Below are positions 1-11,200 of a stretch of 64,000 nt of DNA, one piece after another. The translations under genes and the position numbers were made by a program. Under the pieces are notes generated by a model. It was not told where the DNA came from. It made no database searches and saw only the letters and a list, made by a program, of their open reading frames with translations. Positions within the stretch are counted from its first letter, which is position 1; the number at the start of each line of letters is the position of its first letter. The stretch is from Agelas oroides (taxonomy: Eukaryota; Porifera; Demospongiae; Agelasida; Agelasidae), in NCBI GenBank assembly GCA_949130485.1, contig OX422183.1:15373812-15437811 (forward strand). The letters are read 5' to 3'.

Positions 1-1094
1 TTGAGTGCAGACTAGAACTCACAAAATGTTGCAAAGATGATATGCAATTCAATAGCAAGTGGCATGAGGCCTTAATACACCATGAACTATATACATGAAC
101 AAAATACCCTTTTCTGCTAGTTCAAGTATATGTCAGTTACACATCCATCTACTAGAATATATATAGTGTACGTAATTTCCCCCTGATGCCAAACCCATGT
201 AGAATCACATAACGCATGTATTTTGTTACCTGTGTTTGTTGTTCATTGGTTTGTTTGTTTGTTTTTGTTTGTTTTTTGTTTGTATTGAGCAAAACTGCAC
301 CCCAAGTGGAAAGAAAACAGTGACTGGGGTCCATGTGGTAACTGCATCCGAAGTGCAAAGTATCGGGTGTAGGTGGTAGGCCATTTTGTCCTGCACATAA
401 CAGGAGATCCGATAGAGGCACACACTTCCAGGTGGTGAGCAAGCAGCAAGAGCAAAAACTTTGACTATAAGAGAAATGCCATAGGTATGAAGGGTGTGGT
501 AAGCAAGGGTAAAAGACAGAGGGTTAAATGAAGACATAGTCCTACTGACAACAAAGGTTGTGCCAACTGGTGAAATCAGCCGTTGAGCTGGTACAGTATG
601 TTAGCTGTTATCTAGAAACAAGTGGTTAAGTGCTAAATGTGTTTTTTACATCTATCGTGATATACACTAGCTGGGTATTAAAACTGCATATGGAGCTTGG
701 GTGTACACTGAGCACATGACAGGTCCCATGCACATTAGTATGTACACACACACCTATACTTGTCAATCCTATGCTGATACAATCTAGCACTAATGAAAAC
801 AGTGACTTGAATGCAGGTGGCTTGGCTGCAGGCAAACAAATCAACTTGTCCTGCCATAAATGAGTCATTAAGCTAACCCACGAGGTACACATAGTGTGGA
901 AGCCTAGCTAAATTAGGGCAAAACTGGAACAGGGGATTGGAGTTAGGTGTACAATCCAGCTCCTAGTAATAACCATAGCTATTGCATATAGAGTTAAGTG
1001 AAGCTAGCTTCGTTTGCTATTGCATGTACACTGCATGTTACTCCACTATCTACAGCCTAGGTATTCCAGTGGGAGCTAATTGATGGCAATTGAA
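1..1094. repeat. Intergenic or intronic DNA with a dispersed repeat (R2) and a TTTG microsatellite
   Basis: A TTTG-rich simple repeat lies at about 246-282. Bases 334-556 match 47,977-48,180 over about 200 bp with a few indels; landmarks are the shared GCAAAGTATC and GGTGGTGAGCAAGCAGC words. This defines a dispersed repeat, R2, of unknown class. The short open frames over it are in repeat sequence and I do not call them genes. I recognise nothing in 557-1,094. If the channel gene begins upstream of the window this stretch is intron. Confidence 0.5.
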
Positions 1095-1937
1095 GCCATG
1101 TAGAGGCACAGAAAATTATCAGGCATACTGAAAACTGACCATCCTAGCTTTACAGTTTACTAAAGTTGTGAGTAAAAACATTTGGGTTATTTCAACCATA
1201 CTTCAGTTATCTCAGTTGCATGTGTGTGGTGTACACATCATGAAGTTCAAGGAATGCTTCCAAACAAGTCTTCTGAAGACCTTAAAATCAGAGAAGCTTC
1301 TATTTTAATTAAACCCAGTCTTCTTTTCAGAACACCTATCAACTAACATTTGTGGAAAAGGTTTGGTTACATAGTTGTGGTACAAACGCCAGTAATGAAA
1401 ACAAGAGATGAAACCAAATATAGGACTTCTGACAGAACAAATTAAAGCTCTTGGATGGAATTTCAAGAAACCTATTAGAAGCATTCTTGGGACTTCTGAT
1501 AGTGATATACGGTATAGATTACTCTGGTGCAACTGAGATAACATGGTTAAAGTAACCTTTTTTTTTTACAGTGATAGGCTATTTTTAGTGTAGCTACAAG
1601 TAGGCAGCTGAATGGAGCGCCATACCTATGTGGTGTTCATAAGCCTTGCCCAATTATGCCACGGCAAGAAAAGACCATGCCAGCTGTGTGTACTACCCGC
1701 TGGTGATTTCGCTTGTGTACTAGACCAATAACCGTAGTCTTTGGTCTGGGAACAAGACTTCGTGTGTGCATGCATACAAATCAGAAAATGGTGTACTAAG
1801 CAACGGACAGCAGCCTCAGAGTGTTGTGAATGGCTTTTGTGGTTTGAAGCTATGAAGATGCTGAGTGATCGTAGAGCTCTGTGCTGTGGTAAGCATCAGT
1901 TTCGTGCTAAAATGACAGTGAATACTTAAATACGTAA
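1095..1937 (+). repeat. Dispersed repeat R1, copy 1, interrupted by a MITE
   Basis: The two flanks (about 1,095-1,162 and 1,574-1,937) match the tandem copies at 10,305-11,045. They share a foldback around TTTGGTCTGGGAAC and a 5'-exon-like tail ending in GTGCTAAAAT. Copy 1 is split at GTGAG|TA by a 0.4-kb MITE. The exon-like part of this copy is degraded: bases after ATGGCTTTTG are deleted relative to the copy at 10,937. Confidence 0.65.
1163..1573. mobile_element. MITE of the CACTGTAAAAA family, copy 1
   Basis: The element is about 410 bp with inverted ends: TAAAAACATTTGGGTTATTT on the left and a matching end running into TTTTTACAGTG on the right. A second copy at 41,392-41,793 is similar across its whole length (shared GGCTTCCAAACA-type and CTCTGGTGCAACTGAGATAAC-type blocks, the latter 20 bases or less at a stretch). 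Comparison with the uninterrupted R1 copies at 10.3-11.0 kb shows the insertion site and suggests a TA target duplication. There is no coding capacity. Confidence 0.7.
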
Positions 1938-2126
1938 ATACTTTGTTTGTTTTATTTCGTTCCACTTGGGGTGTAATGAACTGAAACATAACTGGGTGTC
2001 CAGGTTAATACCTGAAATTGTTTTAGCCTCATCCCAGCATCTTTTGCATTATTGCAAGTAAAACATGCTGGGAAGAGAATGCTGTTTATCATTTTACACT
2101 TTGTATGCACATGGTATCTGGGCTAG

Positions 2127-2256
2127 TCATATGGGTGAAACTCCTCTCCTGTGCGCTGCTGAGGCTGGTCATGATGAGATAGTGGCCTACCTACTTGGGT
2201 TTGAAGAAGTGCAGGCTGATCTGAAAGAACAACAAAAGAAAGGGGTCAATGCAAGT
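2127..2256 (+). CDS. TRPA-like channel, ankyrin exon
   Basis: The exon encodes HMGETPLLCAAEAGHDEIV followed by AYLLGFEEVQAD, a clear ankyrin repeat (G-TPL-AA--GH--IV--LL). The acceptor used is CTAG at 2,123-2,126 and the donor is GTAAGC at 2,257, which leaves phase 0 for the next exon. The acceptor is the least certain border. Earlier exons lie outside the window or are not recognisable within 1-2,126. Confidence 0.7.
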
Positions 2257-5200
2257 GTAAGCAAGAGAGCTTAGTAAGCAGTTAGATTGTAACTATGTAA
2301 AATTTTAACCTGGGCAGAATTTACTGCCAGTACTAACACATACTGTGCATGCTTCTCAGACTTTGCTTGGCAGCGCTTCGGAGTAGGAGTATCCAGGCTT
2401 TTAGAGTCTGCACAATTGATGCTTTGGCCAAGTCAAGCTACAGTGAAGTTTTGTCAACCCTGGCTCACGAGACTAGCATGAAATGTCCAACTATTTCACA
2501 TCTTAAAGTTTGTTTGAACAGATTGTGGTGTCACTGTGCTGTACATTTGCCTTTCAGGGAATTTTACAGGATGCTGGTGCTTGTTGAAGTGCTCTGACTA
2601 AAAAATTGGCAGTAATAAGTCAAAACAAGAGCACATCTGCATAAACAGAAGCAAGAGCGCATGATGACGTCATTTTTATTTGGGAGGGAGGAGGAAGAGC
2701 GTGTAACTTCCTATTCTGGCCGTGGTGAAAGCAGAATCTCCCGCGTGTACTACAAATAGCACATCCGGTCGAGTTGTAGCTTGTGTGCGGGTGAAGCGTG
2801 AGTAAAAGTAGCTGCAAAGCAATCGAGTTAGAGGCTTATCGGTTGGATAAGGACCGCGCGTTACCCAAAGAGAAGCTCAAGAGTTTGACTGAAAGGCTAC
2901 GCGGCCCTTTTCGACTGTCAGGCGTGGATAGCATCGTAACACAAAGTTCCTCGCGTCAGGAAGGGCCGACAACCGTTCTAGTGTGGGTAAAACTTGCCAG
3001 GTAAGCTTGGAGCGTTCACATCTTGTTGACTACGAGGGTAACACCGCGTTGTGAGATCGTAGATCGTGAAACTGCAAACTTGTGCGAAGGTGTGTTCTAT
3101 TTTTAGTACACGCGGGAGATTCTGCCTGTTTCGAATTTTTCCCAGTTACACGCTCTTCCTCCTCCCTCCGCAATAAAAAATGACGTCATCATGCGCTCTT
3201 GACAGAAGCCATTGTTGCTCGGCATGGCCGAATGTTCTATTTTTAGTACCGTTCAAAAATTTTGCCTGGAATATACGGGCCTCTATTGGAGTTACATGTT
3301 CTTCCTCTGGCTATTCATTCATATGCACTGTTGGTGTAAGCTATTACATATGTACACATAATCCCCCCCCCCCCCCCCCCCCAATATCATTACTGGTCAT
3401 TTGTATTGTTCTGTAGGCCTCTCCACTTCTCATAGCCGCACAAAATGGCCACACCAAGTGTGTCACTCTTCTACTGCAGAACGGAGGCAATGTACACCAG
3501 AGGGATTCAGAGGACAGAAATTGCCTCATGCTTGCCATTCAAAATCACCACAAGTATGGAAAGTTCTACATGCATGATTGTTGACTAGAGCCTTATCTTT
3601 ATGCCAACGATATTCTATGAATAAGAGTGATATACCTATATTTGTGACCTATTGAGCAATGGGTCACATTTGCCACCTATAGCTTGCCAATTTTAACAAG
3701 TGCCATGTCAAGGTATGAATACCATTAGCTCTGAGCACACCTTGTACAGTATAACAAATGTGTTACCCTCCAAAACCATACTATTCTGCTATGGGAGCTC
3801 ACATTCATGATAAAGTGCACAAATCAAATTGAGCAAGTGAGCTAGCTACTGCCAGGGCTACAAGCCACAGGTACAGGTATCTCACCTAGAACCTACCTGA
3901 AAATAAGCATAGTTTGCACTGACCACTGACAGTGAACAGTAGAATTGCAAGAATTTGTGAAACTACCCAGGTAGTTCATTATTTTATTAGCATTTGATAG
4001 AAGGGAATTCTCTAATTTGGCAGCATTTTTGCTTGTCGTCAGCTTTCTGGAAAGAGATACACGACTGAATACGCATTCCCATGACTCAGCTTGAAATTCA
4101 AGAAGGATAACTGAAATGTTCAGATAAGTGAAACAATACTATTTGTTTATATCCACCTCACCCTTGTATCCCAGGTAACAGGGGTGGTTTAAGTTAACCA
4201 TAATATTTCTCTCCCCTTGGCACTTATTTCCCTTTGTCATGTAAACTTTAAAAGGTAATTACAAATATACATGTACACATGCAAACAACAAATACAAGCT
4301 ACCAGTATGTTAGAAGTTCTCATAGATTTTATCCACTTCAGCTTCTTATAGAAGGTTGTGGGTTTGTAGCTGCATTAATGTTAATTGTGCATTTGTAGAG
4401 ATTTCCAAATTAAATTGGTAGACTTTGCACACTACTTGACAGTGAAGAGCCAATGCTTAGAGTACTCGCTTGAGAATGATGTCTTGCAATTTGAACTTGC
4501 TCAGCATTCGTCTGAACATGTGAGCCTGAGAGAATATTAGATGCAGCTTGTTGCTGGTGAGTGCTTGTTCTCTCATACACCGGCAAAGAGTCCAGTGATC
4601 TATGCCCAGTTCTCTCTTGGATGACTTTCTCAGATACTCCCATGTCATACATTTGAGTAGCTGCAGTAGCTCTTAGGCTGTGGATTAGTAATTTTACCTT
4701 CAATCCCGGCCAAAGAGCACATTCTAGACAACTTCAGTTCTAGTGTGTATTTACTGATTACTATATCAAGGTGATGTTGGATCACTTAGTGTTTTCTCAA
4801 GTGGCTGAAAAAGAAACTGTCCTTAGTGATGGACTCTTTTGGTAACTTGCAGAAGTACATATCAAGAAATTGACAAGAATATGTACAGGGAAACGTTCTC
4901 CAGCTTCAGGACATGAAAACAATGGTACCGTAGTGTCCCGTCTGCGTGGTCTCCCTACATCGGAGAAGAGCTGCCAGTTCAACGCGAGGTCAATAACATT
5001 CACGATGACTTCGCTGTAGCTGTCCTCAAGAACGGCAACACTGTCGGTCATGTACCACGGGAGTCTGCTGGTATTTCTTGCACAAGAGTGGCAGCGAGAT
5101 GACTTGCATCGTCAATGGTGACAGAAGACGTTCTGAAGTTGATGGGAAAGGACTCGTGGTTCCGTGCGTGTACATCTTCAGAGGGAAACAAAAACACCTT

Positions 5201-8200
5201 GACAGACTGATAAACCTGTTTGCTAAACTAGCAGCTTAAAACTTGGAACATCTAACCGGCTTTTCTAAAAGCCACAAAACTTTCAAAAGATTCACCGACT
5301 ACTATAGTCTTACTGAACGCACTTGCAACGTATAGTAAGCACGTGTAGTTTTGATGTTCCAGAAGACGCTCACCGGGGGGCATTATAACGAGTCAAACTA
5401 CCCTGTGCAGGAACTTTGGCGGAAAAGAGGGGGGGGGGCGGCGTATTTTCGAAGGGGGCGTATTAGCGGGACACTACGGTACTATAATTGTTTGTTGCTT
5501 GAAAGTTCCATTGTGATTCTTGCATGGACACATTAAATGTATCTGTCAGCATTGGTATGCCTCTGAACCTGTGATGGTTTGAGTTCTCTAAGTTCAATGC
5601 CACCACAAAGGCAAAACATTTTTCCAAACAATGAAAAATGCAGCATTTTAAAGAGTTTGGGGGTCTTCATTCCCATGACACCACTCCTCCACAATTTTTC
5701 TTCATCGTAAGTACATGTTTAACATCTTGTCCAATTCCAGTTGAATGAAGTTGATAAAATTGTGCATCCATTACTTGTAGTTAGGCAGCGCATGGTAGTA
5801 GGTATGGTGGTAATTAGCGTCAGCTGGTCCATTCGCATAGGCCTAGGCAGGTACTTGAAAATGAACACACTGTTTCTCTTTCACCGCAACTAAATGTTTA
5901 CATTGCTACGCTTTTCAAGTTGCTAGGTTTGGCTGGCCAACGCCATGCGCCTGGCGTCTATCCAACCAATCAGGTAGGATATCGAATAGTTATAGCGTGG
6001 TAGCCATTGGATTGGTCATTGAAAACAATTGCTCACCCTTGGCCTCGGGAATGATAAATCCCTGGCTACTGTGCTATAACTGCTACTTATAAAGCAGAGT
6101 ACTTTCTGTTTAATGTACAGCAAAATATCTATGAATATTATTATTTTGGGGGTTCATGAATTCAAGTAAAAAAAGTGTAGCCTAAATCCCTCTGAGCATC
6201 TACTGGTTATGATCTGAATGTAATCTCATTTTCATCTGAATTTCATGTCAAAATGTACCCTCTGAATGTCTATTGGTTATGATCTGAATGACGATTGTAC
6301 TATATGAATCATTCTGAAATTATAATAATGATAAATTATGTTAGCAGTAAATTCTAAGATAATTTACATAGTTGAGTGTGCTTTATTTGGAATCTACAGC
6401 GTCTGAATTCAGTTGCCATTCAAACTCTTTGCAGTATTAGATCTTGTTCAAACAAAGTAATGTGATTAAATATGCAGCATAAAAATATTTTGATCTCCAT
6501 CACATAAGTTGTTAATGCTTCAGCTCCTGCAGACTGCATGCTTTAAAATCATAACACTTTGGAGTGTTTTCAGATGCTGTTTATTTGAGACTGTTTTAAT
6601 TAAGATCCTATTTTCGTTAACACTGATCCAGAGTATTTTGAATTCAGTGATGTTGATGCAAAGGATGAGACAGGGGTTCGTGTGTAGGGTAAGAAGCTAT
6701 ATTGTGTTTGGCTGCAGACAGGCCTTGTTCAGCAATGAGCAGTTGTGGCATTTCCACTCTGCATGGATGGTCTAGTTTTGTCTGGACCACTTCTTATTTG
6801 CCCATCTGATTATGAATAAGATAGCTTTATCATGTGTATACATTTAAGGTTTTGCTGAATCTTTCTGGTTTCATAGCTCTGGTCTCAGAGCTAATAAAAA
6901 AGAACACACAAATACACCAAGATGCTACAAGAGCACTTCCTGATACCTGAAACGTTTAACTCTGGTCTTATGCGTATGTAGCTAAACAGCACTAAAATAA
7001 ATGAAGCACTCTTGACAACCAAAAATGATGCTGAAGATTTCCATCACCTTGCATGAATTATCACTTTCTTTTCTTTTTAGCCTGCATCAACCTGACCAAC
7101 TTTAAGTTGCTGCTGCTACTACTGTTGAGTGAGCCATTGCTCTCCTCCTTATAAAACGGACTTAGAATTGCTCATCTTGCTAATCACTAGGTATAGTTAG
7201 TGTAAGATCTAGGCTCAATAAGTCATGGATTCAAGAATTTGGTGCTTCGCTAGTATTACGTACAACAAGACTTAAAAAACATTAAAAACGTAAAAAGATG
7301 TAGGGATGGCATGCCAAAAAGTATGCAAACAAGGTAGGGATAATGCATGAAAGCAAAGGTCAACATATTGGCAAAGCCCCATCCCTACATCTTTTTCACA
7401 CTGCAGTTAGACAGTGCATGGGGGTCTTCCTAAAACGTACCACAAGTACACCCCAACCTTTCATGACTGTAGCCTCATTCTCAGGCCACTTCCTAGCTCC
7501 TCCCACATGGACTGGGAACGAGGCTACAAATTCACCAACCTTTCTGCTGTAGCCTCGTTCTCAGGCCACTTCCTAGCTCCTCCCGCATGCATGGCCTAAC
7601 CATCGTACATGTAGGTACCTATCAGATAGCTACTAAGTAGCTTTACTGCCATCATACTACTTGTAGTGACAGTGGCACCCTTTCTGATACAACCTAGACA
7701 CTGAGCTTGAGTGGGCTGTAGACTAGTCATAGTTGGGGCGAGCCTGAGCGAGCCCCACACTAGCGTGACTGCATTGCGCACGCGTGTGTGTATCTATGTA
7801 TGCTTGTTTGGCCAATTGGACCGACCACTTACCGTAAATTTTAAATCAGCGCATTCAAATATTTCACGATGACTGAACTTCAGCTAAACCGTGAAAACGA
7901 GCGTGAAGGGCTACTGCCAGACTGCAGGGTCGGCGTGAAAGAGTGAGAGCGAAGACTATTCAAGTTGATTGCATTGGCAGTACGCAGGCAACTTACTTTC
8001 TGAACCATGTTCCATGGTACGAGTTTGACGATCGCGTGACAAGGCAGGCTGCGAGTGATACTCGGACAGCAGGGTGTACACTGGCTTCAGGTACGCCCTG
8101 GCATGACCGCTCATACATAGCATGGATTCCCCTGCTAGCTCATGGTTTGACTGTGAAGCCCATGCCCTTGTAGCCATAGTAGTCTGGCTGGACGAATAGC

Positions 8201-11200
8201 TGCATGTCTGTGTGGGCACTCCAAAATTATGCAATTTGTTACTCGCTCAGGCTCGCCCCAGGATGATTCAGCATCTTTCTAGTAATCAGTTAGCCTCGTT
8301 CCCAGGCCTCCCCCGTTTTACCTTCCGTTTGCGTTCACAATAATACACGGGAGCGGGCGAGCGGCGCGGTAGACTCCCGTGTATTATTAACCCTCGGCGC
8401 GCATGCGCCGTAGGGTTACAGTAGTCGTTTTGTGTGTGTGTGTGTGTCTGTCTGTTACCACGCTAGCAGCTACATACCTCGTTTATACGTCTCAAGTGAG
8501 GTGTCATAGGGTTGTTTACGGCGTTTTCAAGATTTTAGTCGTGTGGCTTTCGCTGAAAACGCTTCGTTCAAAAGTTCTGGCGTGATTTACTAACCGCCAC
8601 TGCGTTCTTGGCTTCTTAATGATGATGACGAGCTCTCGATGGACAAGAGAGACAGACTAGTGTGTAGGGATAGCGACAGCACCTATAACACGACTGACTT
8701 GTCACTGATCTTACTAAAATAGCCACTACCTTCGAAAGCTTCTTGGCTTTCATCGGTGTGTATCTGCTGACCTGGCACTATGCTGGCACACGTGATACAT
8801 ACATGTCCTGTATATGTGTAGCCTCGTCCCCAGGCCCCACGTCCACCCAAAAATCGGGCCTGGGGACGAGGCTACGTGTCATGCACGCGCGCGCGCGCGT
8901 TTGCATATTGCATTCCTGCTGCTTGCACATGCATTTGCCCACGTTCTAGCGCTAGCTAGTTAGCCCAGCTAGCTATAAATAATGTGGAGGGTGTTTATAT
9001 ATAGTAGCATTATGGTTATAAATAACGTGGAGCATGTTTTATATATAGTAGCAGGGCAGTTATGTAATACAGAGAAGGCGAGAACCACGTGTTGTGTGCT
9101 GTTCAAGCGAATGCGTAATGTAATTTTATGGTAGCGTGCAGTTGTGTGGGAACGGATTCGCTGTGTATATCTTACATAGGTCTATGTTCTTTTTCTGCTA
9201 ATTTTTGTCCAATGTTTATAGCTTTTGTACAAACAGAGATACAGTCAGCAATCAATCATTGCCAACCCCCGCCCACCAACATAAATCACTTGGAACCAAC
9301 GAATCTGTGACAGGTTTTTGCTAATTCCCGGATTTTTTTTACCAAGAAGCCTTACCTAAATTTCGGTTTTTATCCCGTGTCAATAGCTTGCTTACAATCA
9401 GAGATAGACACTGGCAAAAAGTTGCCGCTACGTTCGTAAAAGTCGAATCAGCAAATTCACTTCTGTTTGCATAGTAACAGGTGCCTTTTCATGTGAGGTG
9501 CCTATTTTTGTATGGGTGGTTATAAACGCGATGTGGTTGTTGTAATCAAAACGGGTGCCTATATTCATGGGTGCTTATTTTGTGTGTATTATCCCGATTT
9601 TACAGTATACACCTTGGAACGTAATACTTGCATAGCTATGCTTGCCATGTCAGCATAATAACATTACATAAGAGCATAATGACAGGGCTATTGCCACTTT
9701 TAGCACAAAATTTTTTAAGTTAAACATCTTCATGACATAATTATCACTCAGTGACCCTAAACACACATCAAACGCCGAGGGTTTTGCACTATTTGTGCTT
9801 CATTGTGAACGCAAACGGAAGGTAAAACGGGGGAGGCCTGGGACAGAGGCTAGTAATCAGTGTGTAAACTCAAGTACTCATGCTAACTGCATGGATGGGT
9901 ACAGATTCAGCTCTCAACCACGCTGTCTAACTGCAGTGTGAAAAAGATGTAGGGATGGGGCAGTTTGCCAATATGTTGACCTTTGCTTTCATGCATTATT
10001 CCTACCTTGTTTGCATACTTTTTGGCATGCCATCCCTACATCTTTTTACGTTTTTAATGTTTTTTAAGTCTTGTTTCTGTACTTTTTTGAAGTTAATCTC
10101 AGTTACAGTTAGACCAAAGCCTAAGATTTCGTTCAAGTGTACCACAACACCAGAACTTGAAACAGCATTGACAGTTTAATAGTGCCAGGCATGTAATAAT
10201 ATAGCCAGCTAGAACCTGATGAAGGGACAACCGCTCTCCCTACCAAACTTTGTGAAACCAATTACTTGATTCAGTTGTCATGACGACTGACCAGCTGCAG
10301 CACAGAAAACTATCATACTGACAACTGACCATCCTAGCTTCACTAAAGCGGTGAGTAGGCTATTTTTATTGTAGCTACAAGTAGGTAGCGCCTTACCTAC
10401 GTGGTGTTCATAAGCCTTGCCCAATGCTGCGGGTGGAAAAGTCCGTACACTAGCCATGCGTACTGCCCGCTGGCCATAATTTTCGTCTGTGTACTAGTCT
10501 CGCTTCCAGACCTTTGGTCTGGGAACGAGACTTCGTGTGCGCATGCGTACAAAATTATAAAATGGCGTCCTAAGCAACGGACAGCAGCCTCAGAGTGTTG
10601 TGAATGGCTTTTGTTGACCAGGCTGAATTTGAAGCTATCATACTGACAACTGACCATCCTAGCTTTACAGTTCACAAAAGCTGTGAGTACTGGAGTAGGC
10701 TATTTTTAGTGTAGCTACAAGTAGGTAGCGCCTTACCTACGTGCCCAACGCCGCGGGGGAAAAGACCGTGCCAGCCATGCGTACTGCCCGCTGGCCATTT
10801 CGCCTGTGTACTAGTCTCGCTTCCAGACCAATGACAGTGGTCTTTGGTCTGGGAACGAGACTTCGTGTGCGCATGCGTACAAAATTATAAAAATGGCGTC
10901 CTAAGCAACGGACAGCAGCCACAGAGTGTTGTGAATGGCTTTTGTTGACCAGGGTGAATTTGAAGCTATGAAGACGCTGAGTGGTTGGGAAGCTGAGCGC
11001 TGTGATGAGCATCCGTTTCGTGCTAAAATCAAGGTGAATACTTGAGCCGTTAATTTACAAAGTGGTCGGAACAAAGAAAGAATGGCACTTTTGCTAGTGC
11101 TTTTGTGTTTAGCTGTCTTCCGCGTGGCTTTTGGCCACTTCTACGAGTCTTGCTGATCACAAAGCCACTCAAAGAGGAAGCCTGGGCGCTTAAGGTTACG

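Noticed and set aside
2349..2597. 82-residue frame between the first two channel exons, and GILQDAGAC near 2,556
   Set aside because: The region lies in a TE-C copy interrupted by a MITE, and the ankyrin-like phrase contains a stop.
4797..5051. 84-residue minus-strand frame as part of the Crypton gene
   Set aside because: It crosses the border of the 4,925-5,482 MITE and shows no recombinase motif.
6649..6690. DVDAKDETG as an additional ankyrin exon
   Set aside because: It resembles an ankyrin end, but the frame hits TAG before the good GTAAGA donor, and exons 3,553 and 16,053 already join in phase within one helix.
8884..8899. Alternating CG run as a regulatory Z-DNA site
   Set aside because: It is a short simple repeat inside a mobile element; nothing else supports a function.
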